DNA of 64,000 nt, taken from positions 2,984,520 through 3,048,519 of the forward strand of contig NZ_CP084029.1 of assembly GCF_020181615.1 (NCBI RefSeq), given 5' to 3'. The stretch comes from [Mycobacterium] crassicus (GTDB lineage Bacteria > Actinomycetota > Actinomycetes > Mycobacteriales > Mycobacteriaceae). Below, piece after piece: positions 27,870-37,265 of this stretch. The position numbers and the translations under genes were made by a program. Under the pieces are notes generated by a model, which did no database searches, was not told the origin of the DNA, and worked only from the letters and a program-made list of their open reading frames with translations. The number at the start of each line of letters is the position of its first letter. Positions within the stretch are counted from its first letter, which is position 1.

Positions 27870-29335
27870 TGACATCGTTGATCCTGCTTTCACTGCTGGC
27901 GCCCGTTACGGCGTCACTGTTCGCCCTTGCGGTCGGGTGGCGCCGGGTCAGCGCGGTCGCCACGCTGGCCTCGGCACTGACGATTCTCGGATGCGGTGTG
28001 GCCCTGGGGCTTCAGGTCGGCGACCGGGTACACCTGGGCATGTCCGGCCTGCTGCGCGCCGATGCGCTGTCAGCGACCATGCTGATCGTCATCGGTGTGG
28101 TCGGCAGCCTGGCCACCTGGGCGAGCATCGGTTACCTCGACGCCGAGTTGGCCCGCGGGCACACCGACGCGCGTGGCGCCCGGCTGTACGGCATCCTCAC
28201 CCCGGCGTTCCTGGCAGCCATGGCACTTGCGGTGTCGGCCAACAACATCGGCGTGGTGTGGATAGCGGTGGAGGCCACCACGGTGGTCACCGCCTTCCTG
28301 GTCGGACATCACCGCAGCCGGGCCGCCCTGGAGGCCACCTGGAAGTACGTCATGGTGTGTTCGGTGGGCATCACCATCGCGTTCCTGGGGACCGTCCTGC
28401 TGCACTTCGCCGCTCGTCACGCCGGTGCCGACAGCGAGACCGCCCTGCACCTCGACGTCCTGCTCTCCCATGCCGCCGGCCTCGACCCGGCGGTCACCCG
28501 GCTGGCCGGTGCGCTGTTGCTGATCGGGTACGGCGCGAAGATGGGCCTGGCACCGTTCCACACCTGGCTGGCCGATGCGCACAGCCAGGCCCCGGCACCG
28601 GTGTCGGCGTTGATGAGCGGCGTGCTGCTGTCGGTCGCGTTCTCGGTGATCATCCGGATCAAGCCGATCATCGACGTCGCGGTGGGACCCGGTTTTCTGC
28701 GGACCGCGTTGCTGGGCGCCGGATTGACGACGTTGTTCATCGCCGCGCTGCTGTTGACCGTCACCACCGACCTCAAACGGATGCTGGCCTACTCATCGAT
28801 GGAGACCATGGGCCTGATGGCTGTCGCCGCAGCGGCGGGCACCGGCCTGGCGATCGCGGCGCTGCTGCTGCACATCCTGGCCCACGGCATCGGCAAGACG
28901 GTGCTGTTCCTGGCCGGCGGGCAGCTGCAGGCCGCCCACGATTCGACGGCGATCGGCGAGATCACCGCGGTGCTACGCCGATCACGGCTGGTGGGTGGCG
29001 CGTTCGCGGTCGGGATGGTGGTGCTGCTCGGTTTACCGCCGTTCGCGATGTTCGCCAGCGAACTGGCCATCGCGATCTCGCTGGCCGACGCCCAACTGAC
29101 GTGGGCGCTGGGCCTGGCACTGGCGGCACTGGTGGTGGCGTTCGCCGCACTGATCCGCAACTCCGGCCGGATCCTGCTGGGCACACCGGCCGCCGGCAGT
29201 CCGGCGATCCGGGTGCCGGCGACCGTCGCCGCGGCCCTGGTCACCGGGGTGCTCGTCTCGATCGCGCTGGGTGTGACCGCCGGCCCGCTCTCCGACCTGT
29301 TCGCCACCGCCGCAAGCCAACTCGGGGCACGCTGA
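27869..29335 (+). CDS. hycQ: HyfF-like antiporter subunit (NuoN/NuoM-like, HycQ/Rv0086-like)
   Basis: 488-residue antiporter-like membrane protein, the second of two in the operon. Conserved blocks: VWIAVEATTVVTAFLVG (helix 5 Glu), GYGAKMGLAPFHTWLADAHSQAPAPVSALMSG (Lys and His), TTDLKRMLAYSSMETMGL and HGIGKTVLFLAGG. All the charged proton-path residues I can locate are kept, which suggests coupling to ion translocation has been retained. Joined to neighbours by 1-bp TGATG overlaps. Confidence 0.92.
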   Translation: MTSLILLSLLAPVTASLFALAVGWRRVSAVATLASALTILGCGVALGLQVGDRVHLGMSGLLRADALSATMLIVIGVVGSLATWASIGYLDAELARGHTDARGARLYGILTPAFLAAMALAVSANNIGVVWIAVEATTVVTAFLVGHHRSRAALEATWKYVMVCSVGITIAFLGTVLLHFAARHAGADSETALHLDVLLSHAAGLDPAVTRLAGALLLIGYGAKMGLAPFHTWLADAHSQAPAPVSALMSGVLLSVAFSVIIRIKPIIDVAVGPGFLRTALLGAGLTTLFIAALLLTVTTDLKRMLAYSSMETMGLMAVAAAAGTGLAIAALLLHILAHGIGKTVLFLAGGQLQAAHDSTAIGEITAVLRRSRLVGGAFAVGMVVLLGLPPFAMFASELAIAISLADAQLTWALGLALAALVVAFAALIRNSGRILLGTPAAGSPAIRVPATVAAALVTGVLVSIALGVTAGPLSDLFATAASQLGAR

Positions 29336-30813
29336 TGAATCCGATCACCCACGCACAGTCGGTCTCCGAGGCCGAGTTGACCGGCGCCGCCGCGGCCCTG
29401 CTGGCCGACGGGTTCCGGCTCGCCCTGGTGGCCGCCCACGACGACGGCGACAGCCTGCGGGTGGTGTACCTGTTTCTCGCGGGCCGCCCGGATCGCCGCA
29501 CCGAATTGACCCTGACCATTCCGGCGGACAACCCGACCGTGCCCTCGCTGGCCCGGATCTCGTTCCCGTCCGGCCGCTTCGAGCGAGAGATGATGGACCT
29601 CTACGGGATCACCCCGGTCGATCATCCGCAACCGCGCCGCCTGGTGCGGCACGCGCACTGGCCTCAGGACTGGCACCCGATGCGCAACGATGCCGGCCCA
29701 CCCCCGGAATTCGCTGCCGGGGGCCACTTTCCGTTCCTGAACGTGGACGGGGCCGGCGTCTACGAGATCCCGGTCGGACCGGTGCACGCCGGCCTGATCG
29801 AGCCGGGCCACTTCCGATTCTCGGTGGTCGGCGAATCGGTGCTGCGGCTCAAGGCGCGACTGTGGTTCGTGCACCGCGGAATCGAGCGGCTCTTTCACGG
29901 CCGGGCCGCCGACGCCGCGGTCGAACTGGCCGAACGGATCAGCGGCGATACCTCCGCGGGTCATGCCCTCGCCCACGCCCTGGCCGTGGAAGATGCGCTC
30001 GGCATTGAGCTGCCCGACCCGGCGCACCGGCTGCGTGCCCTACTCGTCGAACTCGAGCGGCTCTACAACCATGTCACCGACCTGGGCGCCCTGGCCAACG
30101 ATGTCGCCTTCGGACTGGCCAACGCGCACGCCCAACGCGTCCGCGAGCTGCTGCTGCGTATCAACGCTCAGGTGACCGGCCATCGGCTGCTGCGCGGGGC
30201 GATCAGCCCCGGAAGTGTTGCGCTGCAGGCACTGCCCGACCCGAATGGGCTGCAGGAACTGGCCGACGACGTCGCCGAGATCGCCGAGCTGACGCTGGGC
30301 AACTCGGTGATCTACGACCGGTTCGCCGCGACGTCGGTGTTGAGCCGGCAGGACGCGCAGGCGCTGGGCACGCTGGGTTACGTGGCTCGCGCCAGTGGCA
30401 TCGTCACCGACGCCCGCCTCGACCATCCGACCACCGAGCTGCCGGTCCGTGAAGTGAGCGAGACCGCCGGCGACGTGCTCGCCCGCTACACCGTCCGCCG
30501 CGACGAGTTCGCGGCGTCGGTGGCGCTGTGCCGCAACCTGATCGACGGTCACCAAGGCCCCCTCGAGATCCGGGCGGAGCTCCCCGCTGCGACCCGGGCG
30601 TGCAGCGGGGTCGGTATCGCCGAGGGCTGGCGCGGCAGCATCGTGCACCGGGTGGAGATCGGCGCCGACGGGACCTTCACCCGGGCCAAGATCGTCGACC
30701 CGTCCTGGTTCAACTGGCCCGCCCTGCCGATGTCCATGACCGACACCATCGTTCCGGACTTCCCCCTGACCAACAAAAGCTTCAACCTGTCCTACGCCGG
30801 AAACGACTTATAG
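29335..30813 (+). CDS. hycE: HycE-like large subunit (NuoC-NuoD fusion) lacking both NiFe-ligand motifs
   Basis: 492 residues. The N-terminal about 110 residues are a NuoC/30-kDa domain (RISFPSGRFEREMMDLYGI). The remainder is a NuoD/hydrogenase large-subunit domain (RLWFVHRGIERL, LAVEDALGIELPDPAHRLR, LLVELERLYNHV). In NiFe hydrogenases this domain has CxxC near its start and CxxC at the very end. Here the first site reads RISGDTSAGH (201-210) and the last reads KSFNLSYAGNDL (481-492): no Cys at either. The only cysteines in the domain are in ALCRN and RACSG, far from both sites. The protein therefore cannot bind a normal NiFe centre and is a complex-I-like subunit. The frame extends upstream to 27937, but that is shadow of the preceding gene. 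Confidence 0.93.
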   Translation: MNPITHAQSVSEAELTGAAAALLADGFRLALVAAHDDGDSLRVVYLFLAGRPDRRTELTLTIPADNPTVPSLARISFPSGRFEREMMDLYGITPVDHPQPRRLVRHAHWPQDWHPMRNDAGPPPEFAAGGHFPFLNVDGAGVYEIPVGPVHAGLIEPGHFRFSVVGESVLRLKARLWFVHRGIERLFHGRAADAAVELAERISGDTSAGHALAHALAVEDALGIELPDPAHRLRALLVELERLYNHVTDLGALANDVAFGLANAHAQRVRELLLRINAQVTGHRLLRGAISPGSVALQALPDPNGLQELADDVAEIAELTLGNSVIYDRFAATSVLSRQDAQALGTLGYVARASGIVTDARLDHPTTELPVREVSETAGDVLARYTVRRDEFAASVALCRNLIDGHQGPLEIRAELPAATRACSGVGIAEGWRGSIVHRVEIGADGTFTRAKIVDPSWFNWPALPMSMTDTIVPDFPLTNKSFNLSYAGNDL

Positions 30814-30835
30814 CGCCTTGGCACCGCCGCGCGGT

Positions 30836-30854
30836 ATGTCAAGATATTTGATAT
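30836..30854. promoter_or_regulatory. Putative MarR operator overlapping the marR start codon
   Basis: ATnTCAAnnnnnTTGAnAT dyad (6+6 matched bases around a 5-base centre, with one unmatched position in each arm). It covers the first two bases of ATG 30853. Location and A/T-rich symmetry fit autorepression by the MarR-family product. No Shine-Dalgarno sequence is seen between it and the ATG. Confidence 0.45.
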
Positions 30855-31272
30855 GGGTGACGTGGACGCCGCTCCGCTGGGATATCTGCTCTACCGGGTG
30901 GGTTCGGCGCTGCGTCCGCAGGTGACCGCCGTACTCGGGCCGCTGGGGCTGACACTGCCCGAATTCGTCTGCATGCGAGTGCTTTCGCTGTATCCCGGGC
31001 TGTCCAGCGCCGAGTTGGCGCGTCACACCAACGTCACCCCGCAGGCCATGAACACCGTGCTGCACCGGCTGCAGAAGCGCGGCGCGATAACCCGGCCGGG
31101 ATCGGTGCCGTCCGGGCGCGCCCTACCGGCCAACCTGACCGAGACCGGTGGTGACCTGCTCAAGCAGGCCGAGGACGCGGTCCGGGTCGCCGACGCGCGG
31201 GTGCTGTCCGCCCTGACCTCAGCCGAGCAGCACCAGTTGCGGCAGATGCTGGAGCGGATCGGCGTCCAGTGA
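30853..31272 (+). CDS. MarR-family transcriptional regulator (Rv2887-like)
   Basis: 139 residues, the same length as M. tuberculosis Rv2887 as I recall it, and in the same place beside the amidase gene. Winged helix: LPEFVCMRVLSLYPGLSSAELAR, recognition helix NVTPQAMNTVLHRLQKRGAI and wing PGSVPSGRALPANLTETG. The C-terminal helix is for dimerisation. Rv2887 represses small-molecule-responsive genes; a similar role is likely. It lies only 39 bp after hycE on the same strand, but its own operator-like dyad argues for a separate promoter. Confidence 0.88.
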   Translation: MGDVDAAPLGYLLYRVGSALRPQVTAVLGPLGLTLPEFVCMRVLSLYPGLSSAELARHTNVTPQAMNTVLHRLQKRGAITRPGSVPSGRALPANLTETGGDLLKQAEDAVRVADARVLSALTSAEQHQLRQMLERIGVQ

Positions 31273-31275
31273 TGC

Positions 31276-32715
31276 CTAGGTTGATGGCGCCCGGTCGGCG
31301 ATGGTGGGCCAGGGCTTGGCGGCCTCCAGTTCGTAGGCCAACTCCAGCAACCGGGCGTCCTGTCCCAGCGGTGCGCTGAACATCATCCCCACCGGCAGGC
31401 CACCGGAGGATTCGGCCAGCGGCAGTGAGATCGCCGGCTCGCCGGAGACGTTCTGCAGCGGGGTGAACGCCACCCAGTCCATCAGCCGGTCGATGATCTG
31501 CTGGTAGTCGGCGGTGGGGTCCAGGTGCCCGATCCGGGGTGTGCCATGGGCCAGCGTCGGGGTGAGCACCACATCGTGGTCACGGAACAACGGCGCGGTA
31601 TGCCGCCGCCGCAGGGCGGCCAACCGGGCCATGGCGAGCGGCAGCCGGTACAGGTGGCGGACGGCGTGCCGATCAAGTCCAAGCGTCAGGTTGTCCAGTC
31701 GGCTGCGATCGAAGGTGGGACCGAACATCCGCTTCCCACCCCGGACCAGTGCGGTCGCCAAGAACGCCCAGTAGAGCAGGAAGTCGTCGGCGAAGTGCAC
31801 CGGCACCGGCGGCCCGTCGAGGTATTCGACGTGGTGGCCCAGTTCTTCGAGCAGTGCGGCGGTCTTCAGCGTCAGCTCGCGCATCTCCGGCGACGTCTCG
31901 CGCAGGATCGATTGGGTGATCACCGCGATATTCAGTCGCTGGCGCCCCGGCCCCCGGACGTCACCGATCGCCGGCAGCTTGGTGTTGCGCCGAATCCGTT
32001 CGGCCTCACGGTAGAAGGCGGCGGTGTCGCGCACCGAGCGGGTCACCACCCCGTTGTAGACGATGCGCACCGGCATGGCGCGCATGTCCTTGTCCAGCGG
32101 CAGCCGGCCCCGCGACGGCTTGAGGCCGACAAGTCCGTTGCAGGCGGCGGGAATCCGGATGGATCCACCGCCGTCGTTGGCGTGCGCGATCGGCACCACG
32201 CCGGCCGCCACGAACGCCGCCGATCCCGACGACGATGCCGCGGCGGTGTAATCGGTGTCCCACGGGTTGCGCACCGCGCCCAGTCGCGGGTGCTCGGCGG
32301 AGGCGCTGAACCCGAACTCGCTCAGCTGGGTCTTGCCGAGGGTGATCAGCCCGGTGCCGAGATACACCCGCGCGAAATCGCCGTCGGCGGTGGCGTCGTG
32401 CGGCTGCCACGCGTCGGTGCCCTGCATCGTGGGCATCCCGGCGACGTCGACGTTGTCCTTGACGTAGGTCGGGACGCCTTGGAAGAACCCCGAAAGGCCC
32501 ACCTGCGAGCCCTGCCGGGCCGATGCCCTGTCCCGGGCGCGGTCGAATGCCCGATAGGCCAGTGCATTCAGTTGCGGGTTGACCGCTTCGCTGCGTGCGA
32601 TCGCGGCGTCGACGAGCTCGGCCGGAGAAACGTCGCCCGATCGGATTCGTTCAACCAGGCCGACCGCATCGGAGTCGCCGAGCGCGTCGTCGCCGAAGGC
32701 GTGCACATGCTGCAT
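31276..32715 (-). CDS. amiC: Amidase-signature family amidase (AmiC-like, Rv2888c)
   Basis: 479 residues. Hydrolyses a carboxamide; substrate unknown. The Ser-cisSer-Lys triad can be placed at Lys in [10 protein letters not shown], Ser in [13 protein letters not shown] and Ser in [21 protein letters not shown]. Length and architecture are typical. Convergent with the MarR gene (3 bp between stops) and upstream of tsf on the same strand. It is the expected neighbour in mycobacterial synteny. Confidence 0.93.
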   Translation of the reverse strand: MQHVHAFGDDALGDSDAVGLVERIRSGDVSPAELVDAAIARSEAVNPQLNALAYRAFDRARDRASARQGSQVGLSGFFQGVPTYVKDNVDVAGMPTMQGTDAWQPHDATADGDFARVYLGTGLITLGKTQLSEFGFSASAEHPRLGAVRNPWDTDYTAAASSSGSAAFVAAGVVPIAHANDGGGSIRIPAACNGLVGLKPSRGRLPLDKDMRAMPVRIVYNGVVTRSVRDTAAFYREAERIRRNTKLPAIGDVRGPGRQRLNIAVITQSILRETSPEMRELTLKTAALLEELGHHVEYLDGPPVPVHFADDFLLYWAFLATALVRGGKRMFGPTFDRSRLDNLTLGLDRHAVRHLYRLPLAMARLAALRRRHTAPLFRDHDVVLTPTLAHGTPRIGHLDPTADYQQIIDRLMDWVAFTPLQNVSGEPAISLPLAESSGGLPVGMMFSAPLGQDARLLELAYELEAAKPWPTIADRAPST

Positions 32716-32800
32716 GCGTGCACGCTAGCAAGAACGCAAACGGCGATCGCGAGCGCGGCAGTGCCGGGCTCAGCGATCGCCGCTGGCGTACTTCGAGCTG

Positions 32801-33616
32801 TTAGGCCTGGCCGACCTCGAACCGCACGAAGCGGGTCACGGTCACGCCGGCCTCGTCCAGGAGCGCCTTGACGCTCTTCTTCGAGTCGGACACCGACGAC
32901 TGCTCCAGCAGCACGACGTCCTTGAAGAAGCCGGTGACCCGGCCCTCGACGATCTTGGGCAGGGCAGCCTCGGGCTTGCCCTCCTCCTTGGCCGTCTCCT
33001 CGGCGATGCGCCGCTCGTTGGCAACCAGGTCGGCGGGCACGTCGTCGCGGGTCAGGTACTTGGCCTTGAGCGCGGCGATCTGCAGCGCCGCCGCGTGGGC
33101 CGCCTCGGTGTCCGAGCCGGTGTACTCCACCAGCACCCCGACAGCCGGCGGCAGGTCCGAGGCCCGCTTGTGCAGGTAGGTCTCGACGGTGCCGCCGAAG
33201 TAGGCGACCCGACGCAGTTCCAGCTTCTCGCCGATCTTGGCCGACAGCGCCGCGATGGCCTCGCCGACCGTGCCGTCCCCGGATTTGGCCGCCTTGAGCG
33301 CCTCGACGTCGTCGATCTTGCCGGCCGCAGCGGCCGCCACGATCTCGTCCGCCAGGGCCTTGAACTCGTCGTTCTTGGCGACGAAGTCGGTCTCGGAGTT
33401 GATCTCGATCAGTGCGCCGTCCTTGGCCGCCACCAGACCTTCGGCGGTGGCGCGCTCGGCGCGCTTGCCGACGTCCTTGGCGCCCTTGATACGCAGCACC
33501 TCGACGGCCTTGTCGAAGTCGCCGTCACTCTCGGTCAGCGCGTTCTTGCAGTCCAACATGCCTGCGCCGGTGAGCTCCCGAAGCCGCTTTACGTCGGCAG
33601 CGGTGTAGTTCGCCAC
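32801..33616 (-). CDS. tsf: Elongation factor Ts
   Basis: 271 residues. Guanine-nucleotide exchange factor for EF-Tu. The N-terminal UBA-like domain has [24 protein letters not shown], followed by [17 protein letters not shown] in the core and [21 protein letters not shown] at the end of the dimerisation region. Downstream partner of rpsB with a 15-bp gap. Confidence 0.98.
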   Translation of the reverse strand: MANYTAADVKRLRELTGAGMLDCKNALTESDGDFDKAVEVLRIKGAKDVGKRAERATAEGLVAAKDGALIEINSETDFVAKNDEFKALADEIVAAAAAGKIDDVEALKAAKSGDGTVGEAIAALSAKIGEKLELRRVAYFGGTVETYLHKRASDLPPAVGVLVEYTGSDTEAAHAAALQIAALKAKYLTRDDVPADLVANERRIAEETAKEEGKPEAALPKIVEGRVTGFFKDVVLLEQSSVSDSKKSVKALLDEAGVTVTRFVRFEVGQA

Positions 33617-33631
33617 TGTGGTGTGCCTTTC

Positions 33632-34450
33632 CTACGATGCGTCGGTGGTGGGGGTTTCGGTGCCGGCTGCGGCCTCAGGCGCCGAAGTGGTGGCACCTGC
33701 GAGCAGCTCCTGCTCCCATTCGGCCAGCGGCTCGACGGCCTGAGCTTCCGCCTTGCCGGCGCCGGCGCGGGCCTGCAGGCCCTCGGCGACCGCGGAGGCG
33801 ATCACCTTGGTCAGCAGCGCCGCGGAGCGGATCGCGTCGTCGTTGCCCGGGATCGGGTAGTCGACCAGGTCCGGGTCGCAGTTGGTGTCCAGGATCGCGA
33901 TGACCGGGATGCCCAGCTTGCGCGCCTCGCCGACGGCGATGTGCTCCTTGTTGGTGTCGACGACCCACACGGCCGACGGCACCTTGGCCATGTCACGGAT
34001 ACCGCCGAGGCTGCGCTCCAGCTTGTTCTTCTCGCGGGTCAGCATCAAGATTTCCTTCTTGGTGCGCCCCTCGAAGCCGCCGGTCTGCTCCATGGCCTCA
34101 AGCTCCTTGAGCCGCTGCAGACGCTTGTGCACGGTGGAGAAGTTGGTCAGCATGCCGCCCAGCCAGCGCTGGTTGACGTACGGCATCCCGACGCGGGTGG
34201 CCTCGTCCGCAACCGATTCCTGCGCCTGCTTCTTGGTGCCGACGAACATGATGGAGCCACCGTGGGCGACGGTCTCCTTCACGAACTCGTACGCCTTGTC
34301 GATGAAGGTCAGCGTCTGCTGCAGGTCGATGATGTAGATGCCGTTGCGGTCGGTGAAGATGAACCGCTTCATCTTGGGATTCCAACGACGGGTCTGATGC
34401 CCGAAGTGGGCGCCGCTGTCGAGCAGCTGCTTCATGGTTACAACAGCCAT
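33632..34450 (-). CDS. rpsB: 30S ribosomal protein S2
   Basis: 272 residues. [22 protein letters not shown] at the N-terminus and [31 protein letters not shown] are diagnostic. The C-terminus carries an Ala/Glu/Thr-rich tail of about 40 residues, common in actinobacteria. Start ATG 34450 gives [21 protein letters not shown] lies upstream on the minus strand at a slightly long spacing. The longer frame to 34570 is leader sequence. The 5' leader and promoter are in the 232-bp divergent gap to the M23 gene. Confidence 0.98.
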   Translation of the reverse strand: MAVVTMKQLLDSGAHFGHQTRRWNPKMKRFIFTDRNGIYIIDLQQTLTFIDKAYEFVKETVAHGGSIMFVGTKKQAQESVADEATRVGMPYVNQRWLGGMLTNFSTVHKRLQRLKELEAMEQTGGFEGRTKKEILMLTREKNKLERSLGGIRDMAKVPSAVWVVDTNKEHIAVGEARKLGIPVIAILDTNCDPDLVDYPIPGNDDAIRSAALLTKVIASAVAEGLQARAGAGKAEAQAVEPLAEWEQELLAGATTSAPEAAAGTETPTTDAS

Positions 34451-34682
34451 GAGTCCATGGTTCCTTTTTTGTCGGTTGTCGCCCGGCGTCGGGTGAGGCC
34501 GGGCCCTGGTGTCTGCTGAGGTGCCGGACCCCGTGGGGACCACCCGACATCTACGTTGTGGTGCAGACACGCGAAGTCAGCCCGCTTGCGCGAACTGCGC
34601 CGATGAGTTTACACCGTGCAAGCAGGTGCTTTGTCCACAGCGGTGACTGGCCGGACCCGCGGAGCTGCGATCCACTGGGCAG

Positions 34683-35219
34683 ATGCGATGGACGGCGCTG
34701 ATGACAGCGTTGACGCTGGTCACAGCCACATCCGCGCGGGCCGACGAATTCCGGCTGGATTGGCCACTGCGCCCGCGCCCTGCGGTGGTGCGGGGATTCG
34801 ACGCGCCGCGCCCGGATTGGCAGCGCGGGCATCGCGGGGTGGATCTGGCCGGGGCGGTCGGTCAGCCGGTCTATGCCGCGGCGGGCGCGACGGTGGTGTT
34901 CGCCGGGCTCGCCGGTGGACGCCCGGTGGTGTCGCTGGCCCACCTGGGCGGGTTGCGTACCAGCTACGAGCCGGTGCGGGCCGTCGTGCGACCCGGTCAA
35001 CGCGTGACGGCGACAATGGTGATCGGCGCGCTGGAGCCGGGCCATCCGGGCTGCGGCGCGGCGGCCTGCCTGCACTGGGGCGCGATGTGGGGCGCGGCGT
35101 CGCGCGCCGACTACGTCGACCCGCTGGGCTTGCTGGTCTCCACGCCGATCCGGCTCAAGCCACTGGCTAGGCCCGGGGGTGGGCCTGGTCGTGGACGGCG
35201 CGCAGCCGGGCGACGGTGA
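34683..35219 (+). CDS. Secreted M23/LytM-fold protein (Rv2891-like)
   Basis: 178 residues. Signal peptide about 1-20 ([16 protein letters not shown]). The LytM domain shows the first zinc ligands in [10 protein letters not shown] (His and Asp), but the HxH motif reads CLHWG, so the first His of that pair is Cys. This CLHWG form is usual in the mycobacterial proteins of this group, which may be regulators or binding proteins of peptidoglycan amidases/RipA-type enzymes and not active peptidases. The 3' end overlaps xerC by 53 bp, tail to tail. Confidence 0.85.
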   Translation: MRWTALMTALTLVTATSARADEFRLDWPLRPRPAVVRGFDAPRPDWQRGHRGVDLAGAVGQPVYAAAGATVVFAGLAGGRPVVSLAHLGGLRTSYEPVRAVVRPGQRVTATMVIGALEPGHPGCGAAACLHWGAMWGAASRADYVDPLGLLVSTPIRLKPLARPGGGPGRGRRAAGRR

Positions 35220-36066
35220 CGTGCGTGTAGAGCTGGGTGGTGGCCAGGCTGGAGTGACCGAGCAGTTCCTGCACGATGCGCAGGTCCGCTCCGCCCTCCA
35301 ACAGATGGGTGGCCGCGGTGTGCCGCAGTCCGTGCGGTCCCATGTCCGGAGCACCGCCGACCGCCGCGACGGTCTGGTGCACGACGGTGCGGGCCTGGCG
35401 CGGGTCCAGCCGCCCGCCGCGGGCGCCGAGCAGCAGCGCCGGACCGGATTCCCCGGTCGCCAACGCCGGACGCCCGTCGGTCAGCCAGGCGGCCAGCGCT
35501 TCGGCGGCCGGTTCGCCGAACGGGACCGTCCGTTGTTTGTTGCCCTTGCCCAGCACCCGCAGCAGTCGACCGTCGGTGTCCACATCGTCGATGTCCAGGC
35601 CACACAGTTCGCTGACCCGGACCGCAGTGGCATACAGCAGTTCGGCGATCAGCCGGTCCCGCAATGCGAGTGGATCTTTCTGCTGCGCACCGGCTTTGGC
35701 GGCACACATGGCCTCATGCGCCTGGTCTCGGCGCAATACCGCTGGCAGGGTCCGGTGAGCTTTGGGCAGTTGGAGCCGCGCGCCGGGATCCGATTCCAGC
35801 AGCCCGCGCCGCACCGCCCACGCGGTGAAGGTCTTGACCGCCGAGGTGCGGCGAGCCAGCGTGCTGCGGGCCGCACCGGCGCCGGCCTGTTGGGCCAGCC
35901 AACTGCGCAGCACCGGCAGGCTCAGCCCGGCGACGCCGTGATGACCCCGTTCTTCGAGGAACCCCCACAGCGAGCGCAGGTCCCCGAGGTAGGCCCGCCG
36001 AGTGTGCCCGGAGCGGCCGCGCTCCAATGCCAGGTACTCGTCGAACTCATCGAGAATCGCGTCCAC
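35167..36066 (-). CDS. xerC: Tyrosine recombinase XerC
   Basis: 299 residues. With XerD it resolves chromosome dimers at dif. The N-terminal SAM-like core-binding domain is [26 protein letters not shown]. The catalytic domain has Arg in [12 protein letters not shown], Lys in [23 protein letters not shown] (His, Arg), [15 protein letters not shown] (His and the nucleophile Tyr). The start is GTG 36066, which begins [11 protein letters not shown], as in M. tuberculosis XerC; the frame to 36135 is longer but not homologous. Confidence 0.96.
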   Translation of the reverse strand: MDAILDEFDEYLALERGRSGHTRRAYLGDLRSLWGFLEERGHHGVAGLSLPVLRSWLAQQAGAGAARSTLARRTSAVKTFTAWAVRRGLLESDPGARLQLPKAHRTLPAVLRRDQAHEAMCAAKAGAQQKDPLALRDRLIAELLYATAVRVSELCGLDIDDVDTDGRLLRVLGKGNKQRTVPFGEPAAEALAAWLTDGRPALATGESGPALLLGARGGRLDPRQARTVVHQTVAAVGGAPDMGPHGLRHTAATHLLEGGADLRIVQELLGHSSLATTQLYTHVTVARLRAVHDQAHPRA

Positions 36067-36097
36067 CGGCCAACGGTGGCAGACGACGCCAGCCGGC

Positions 36098-37258
36098 TCA
36101 GGTGACGCGCCGCAGCGTGTCCGGGGTGAGATCAAGCCGTGATGGATAGCCGTCTACGGCCATGATCAGGTCGGCTTCGGCCAGCAGCGAGCGCAGCACG
36201 TGCACGATGCCGTCGGCTCCGCCCAGCGCCAACCCGTAGGCATACGGCCGGCCGATCCCCACCGCGGTCGCACCCAGCGCCAGCGCCTTGATGATGTCGG
36301 CGCCGGTCCGGATGCCCGAGTCGAACAGCACCGGCAGCCCGTCGGCGGCCGCCACGACATCCGGCAGGCAGTCCAGGGCCGGCAGCCCGCCGTTGGCCTG
36401 GCGGCCGCCGTGGGTGGAGCAGTAGATGCCGTCCACCCCGCCGTCCTTGGCGCGCCGGACGTCGTCGGGGTGGCAGATGCCCTTGACCACCAGCGGCAGG
36501 TCGGTCAGCGACCGCAACCACGGCAGGTCGTCCCAGGTCAGGGGGTTGCCGAAGGTCTGTATCCATGACAGCACGGCGGCCTGGAGGTTCTCCTCGGGAG
36601 GCTGGGCCAGGCCCGCGCGGAAGACCGGGTCGGAGAAGTAGTTGGCCAGGCAGTGCCCTCGCAGCTGCGGGAAGTTCGACGTCGCCAGATCCCGGGGACG
36701 CCAACCCGGAATCCAGGTGTCCAGGGTGACGACGATGGCCTGGTAGCCCGCGGCCTCGGCACGGTTCACCAGGCTGGCGGCCAGCTCCCGGTTCTTGGGG
36801 GTATACAGCTGGAAAAACCCTGGTGTGTCACCGAATTCGGCGGCGACGTCTTCCAGCGGGTCAGCGGTCAGGGTCGAGACCATCATCGGCACACCGGTGG
36901 CCGCCGCGGCCCGGCCGGTCGCCAGGTCGCCGTGGCCGTCCTGGGCGCAGATGCCGATGACACCGATCGGTGCCATGAAGATCGGGGACGGCAGCCGCAA
37001 CCCGAACAGCTCCACCGACAGGTCGCGCTCAGCGGCCCCGACGAACATCCGCGGGATGAGCCCCCAACCGTCGAACGCCGTGACGTTGGACCGCTGGGTG
37101 CGCTCGTCACCGGCGCCGCCGGCCACATACGACCACACCGACGGAGGCATCGCCGCAGCGGCTTTGGCCTCCAACTCGGAGTAGGTCATCGGCAGCGCGG
37201 GCACCACCCCGGCCAGGCCCTGCAGGTAGATCTCGAACTGGTAGTCGCCGTACGCCAT
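36098..37258 (-). CDS. FMN-dependent alpha-hydroxy-acid oxidase, L-lactate 2-monooxygenase-like
   Basis: 386 residues, strongly resembling M. smegmatis lactate 2-monooxygenase (decarboxylating L-lactate to acetate, CO2 and water): GDY..EIY.QGL.GV.P.LPM at the start, then [33 protein letters not shown] and [14 protein letters not shown]. The catalytic His/Arg block reads [11 protein letters not shown] where the family pattern has SNHG[AG]RQ, an Asn-to-Thr change beside the catalytic His. [21 protein letters not shown] is the FMN-phosphate loop. It could act on another 2-hydroxy acid. It sits between xerC and the siderophore-interaction gene, which are adjacent in M. tuberculosis. Confidence 0.9.
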   Translation of the reverse strand: MAYGDYQFEIYLQGLAGVVPALPMTYSELEAKAAAAMPPSVWSYVAGGAGDERTQRSNVTAFDGWGLIPRMFVGAAERDLSVELFGLRLPSPIFMAPIGVIGICAQDGHGDLATGRAAAATGVPMMVSTLTADPLEDVAAEFGDTPGFFQLYTPKNRELAASLVNRAEAAGYQAIVVTLDTWIPGWRPRDLATSNFPQLRGHCLANYFSDPVFRAGLAQPPEENLQAAVLSWIQTFGNPLTWDDLPWLRSLTDLPLVVKGICHPDDVRRAKDGGVDGIYCSTHGGRQANGGLPALDCLPDVVAAADGLPVLFDSGIRTGADIIKALALGATAVGIGRPYAYGLALGGADGIVHVLRSLLAEADLIMAVDGYPSRLDLTPDTLRRVT

Positions 37259-37265
37259 GGCACCC

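Noticed and set aside
27937..30813. A 958-codon open frame joining hycQ-region sequence to hycE
   Set aside because: Up to 29335 it is a shadow of hycQ; the NuoC-NuoD homology begins at ATG 29335, which also forms a TGATG junction.
34683..35219. Loss of the first His of the HxH motif in the M23-fold protein as a novel mutation
   Set aside because: The CLHWG form is usual for this mycobacterial group, so it is not specific to this genome.
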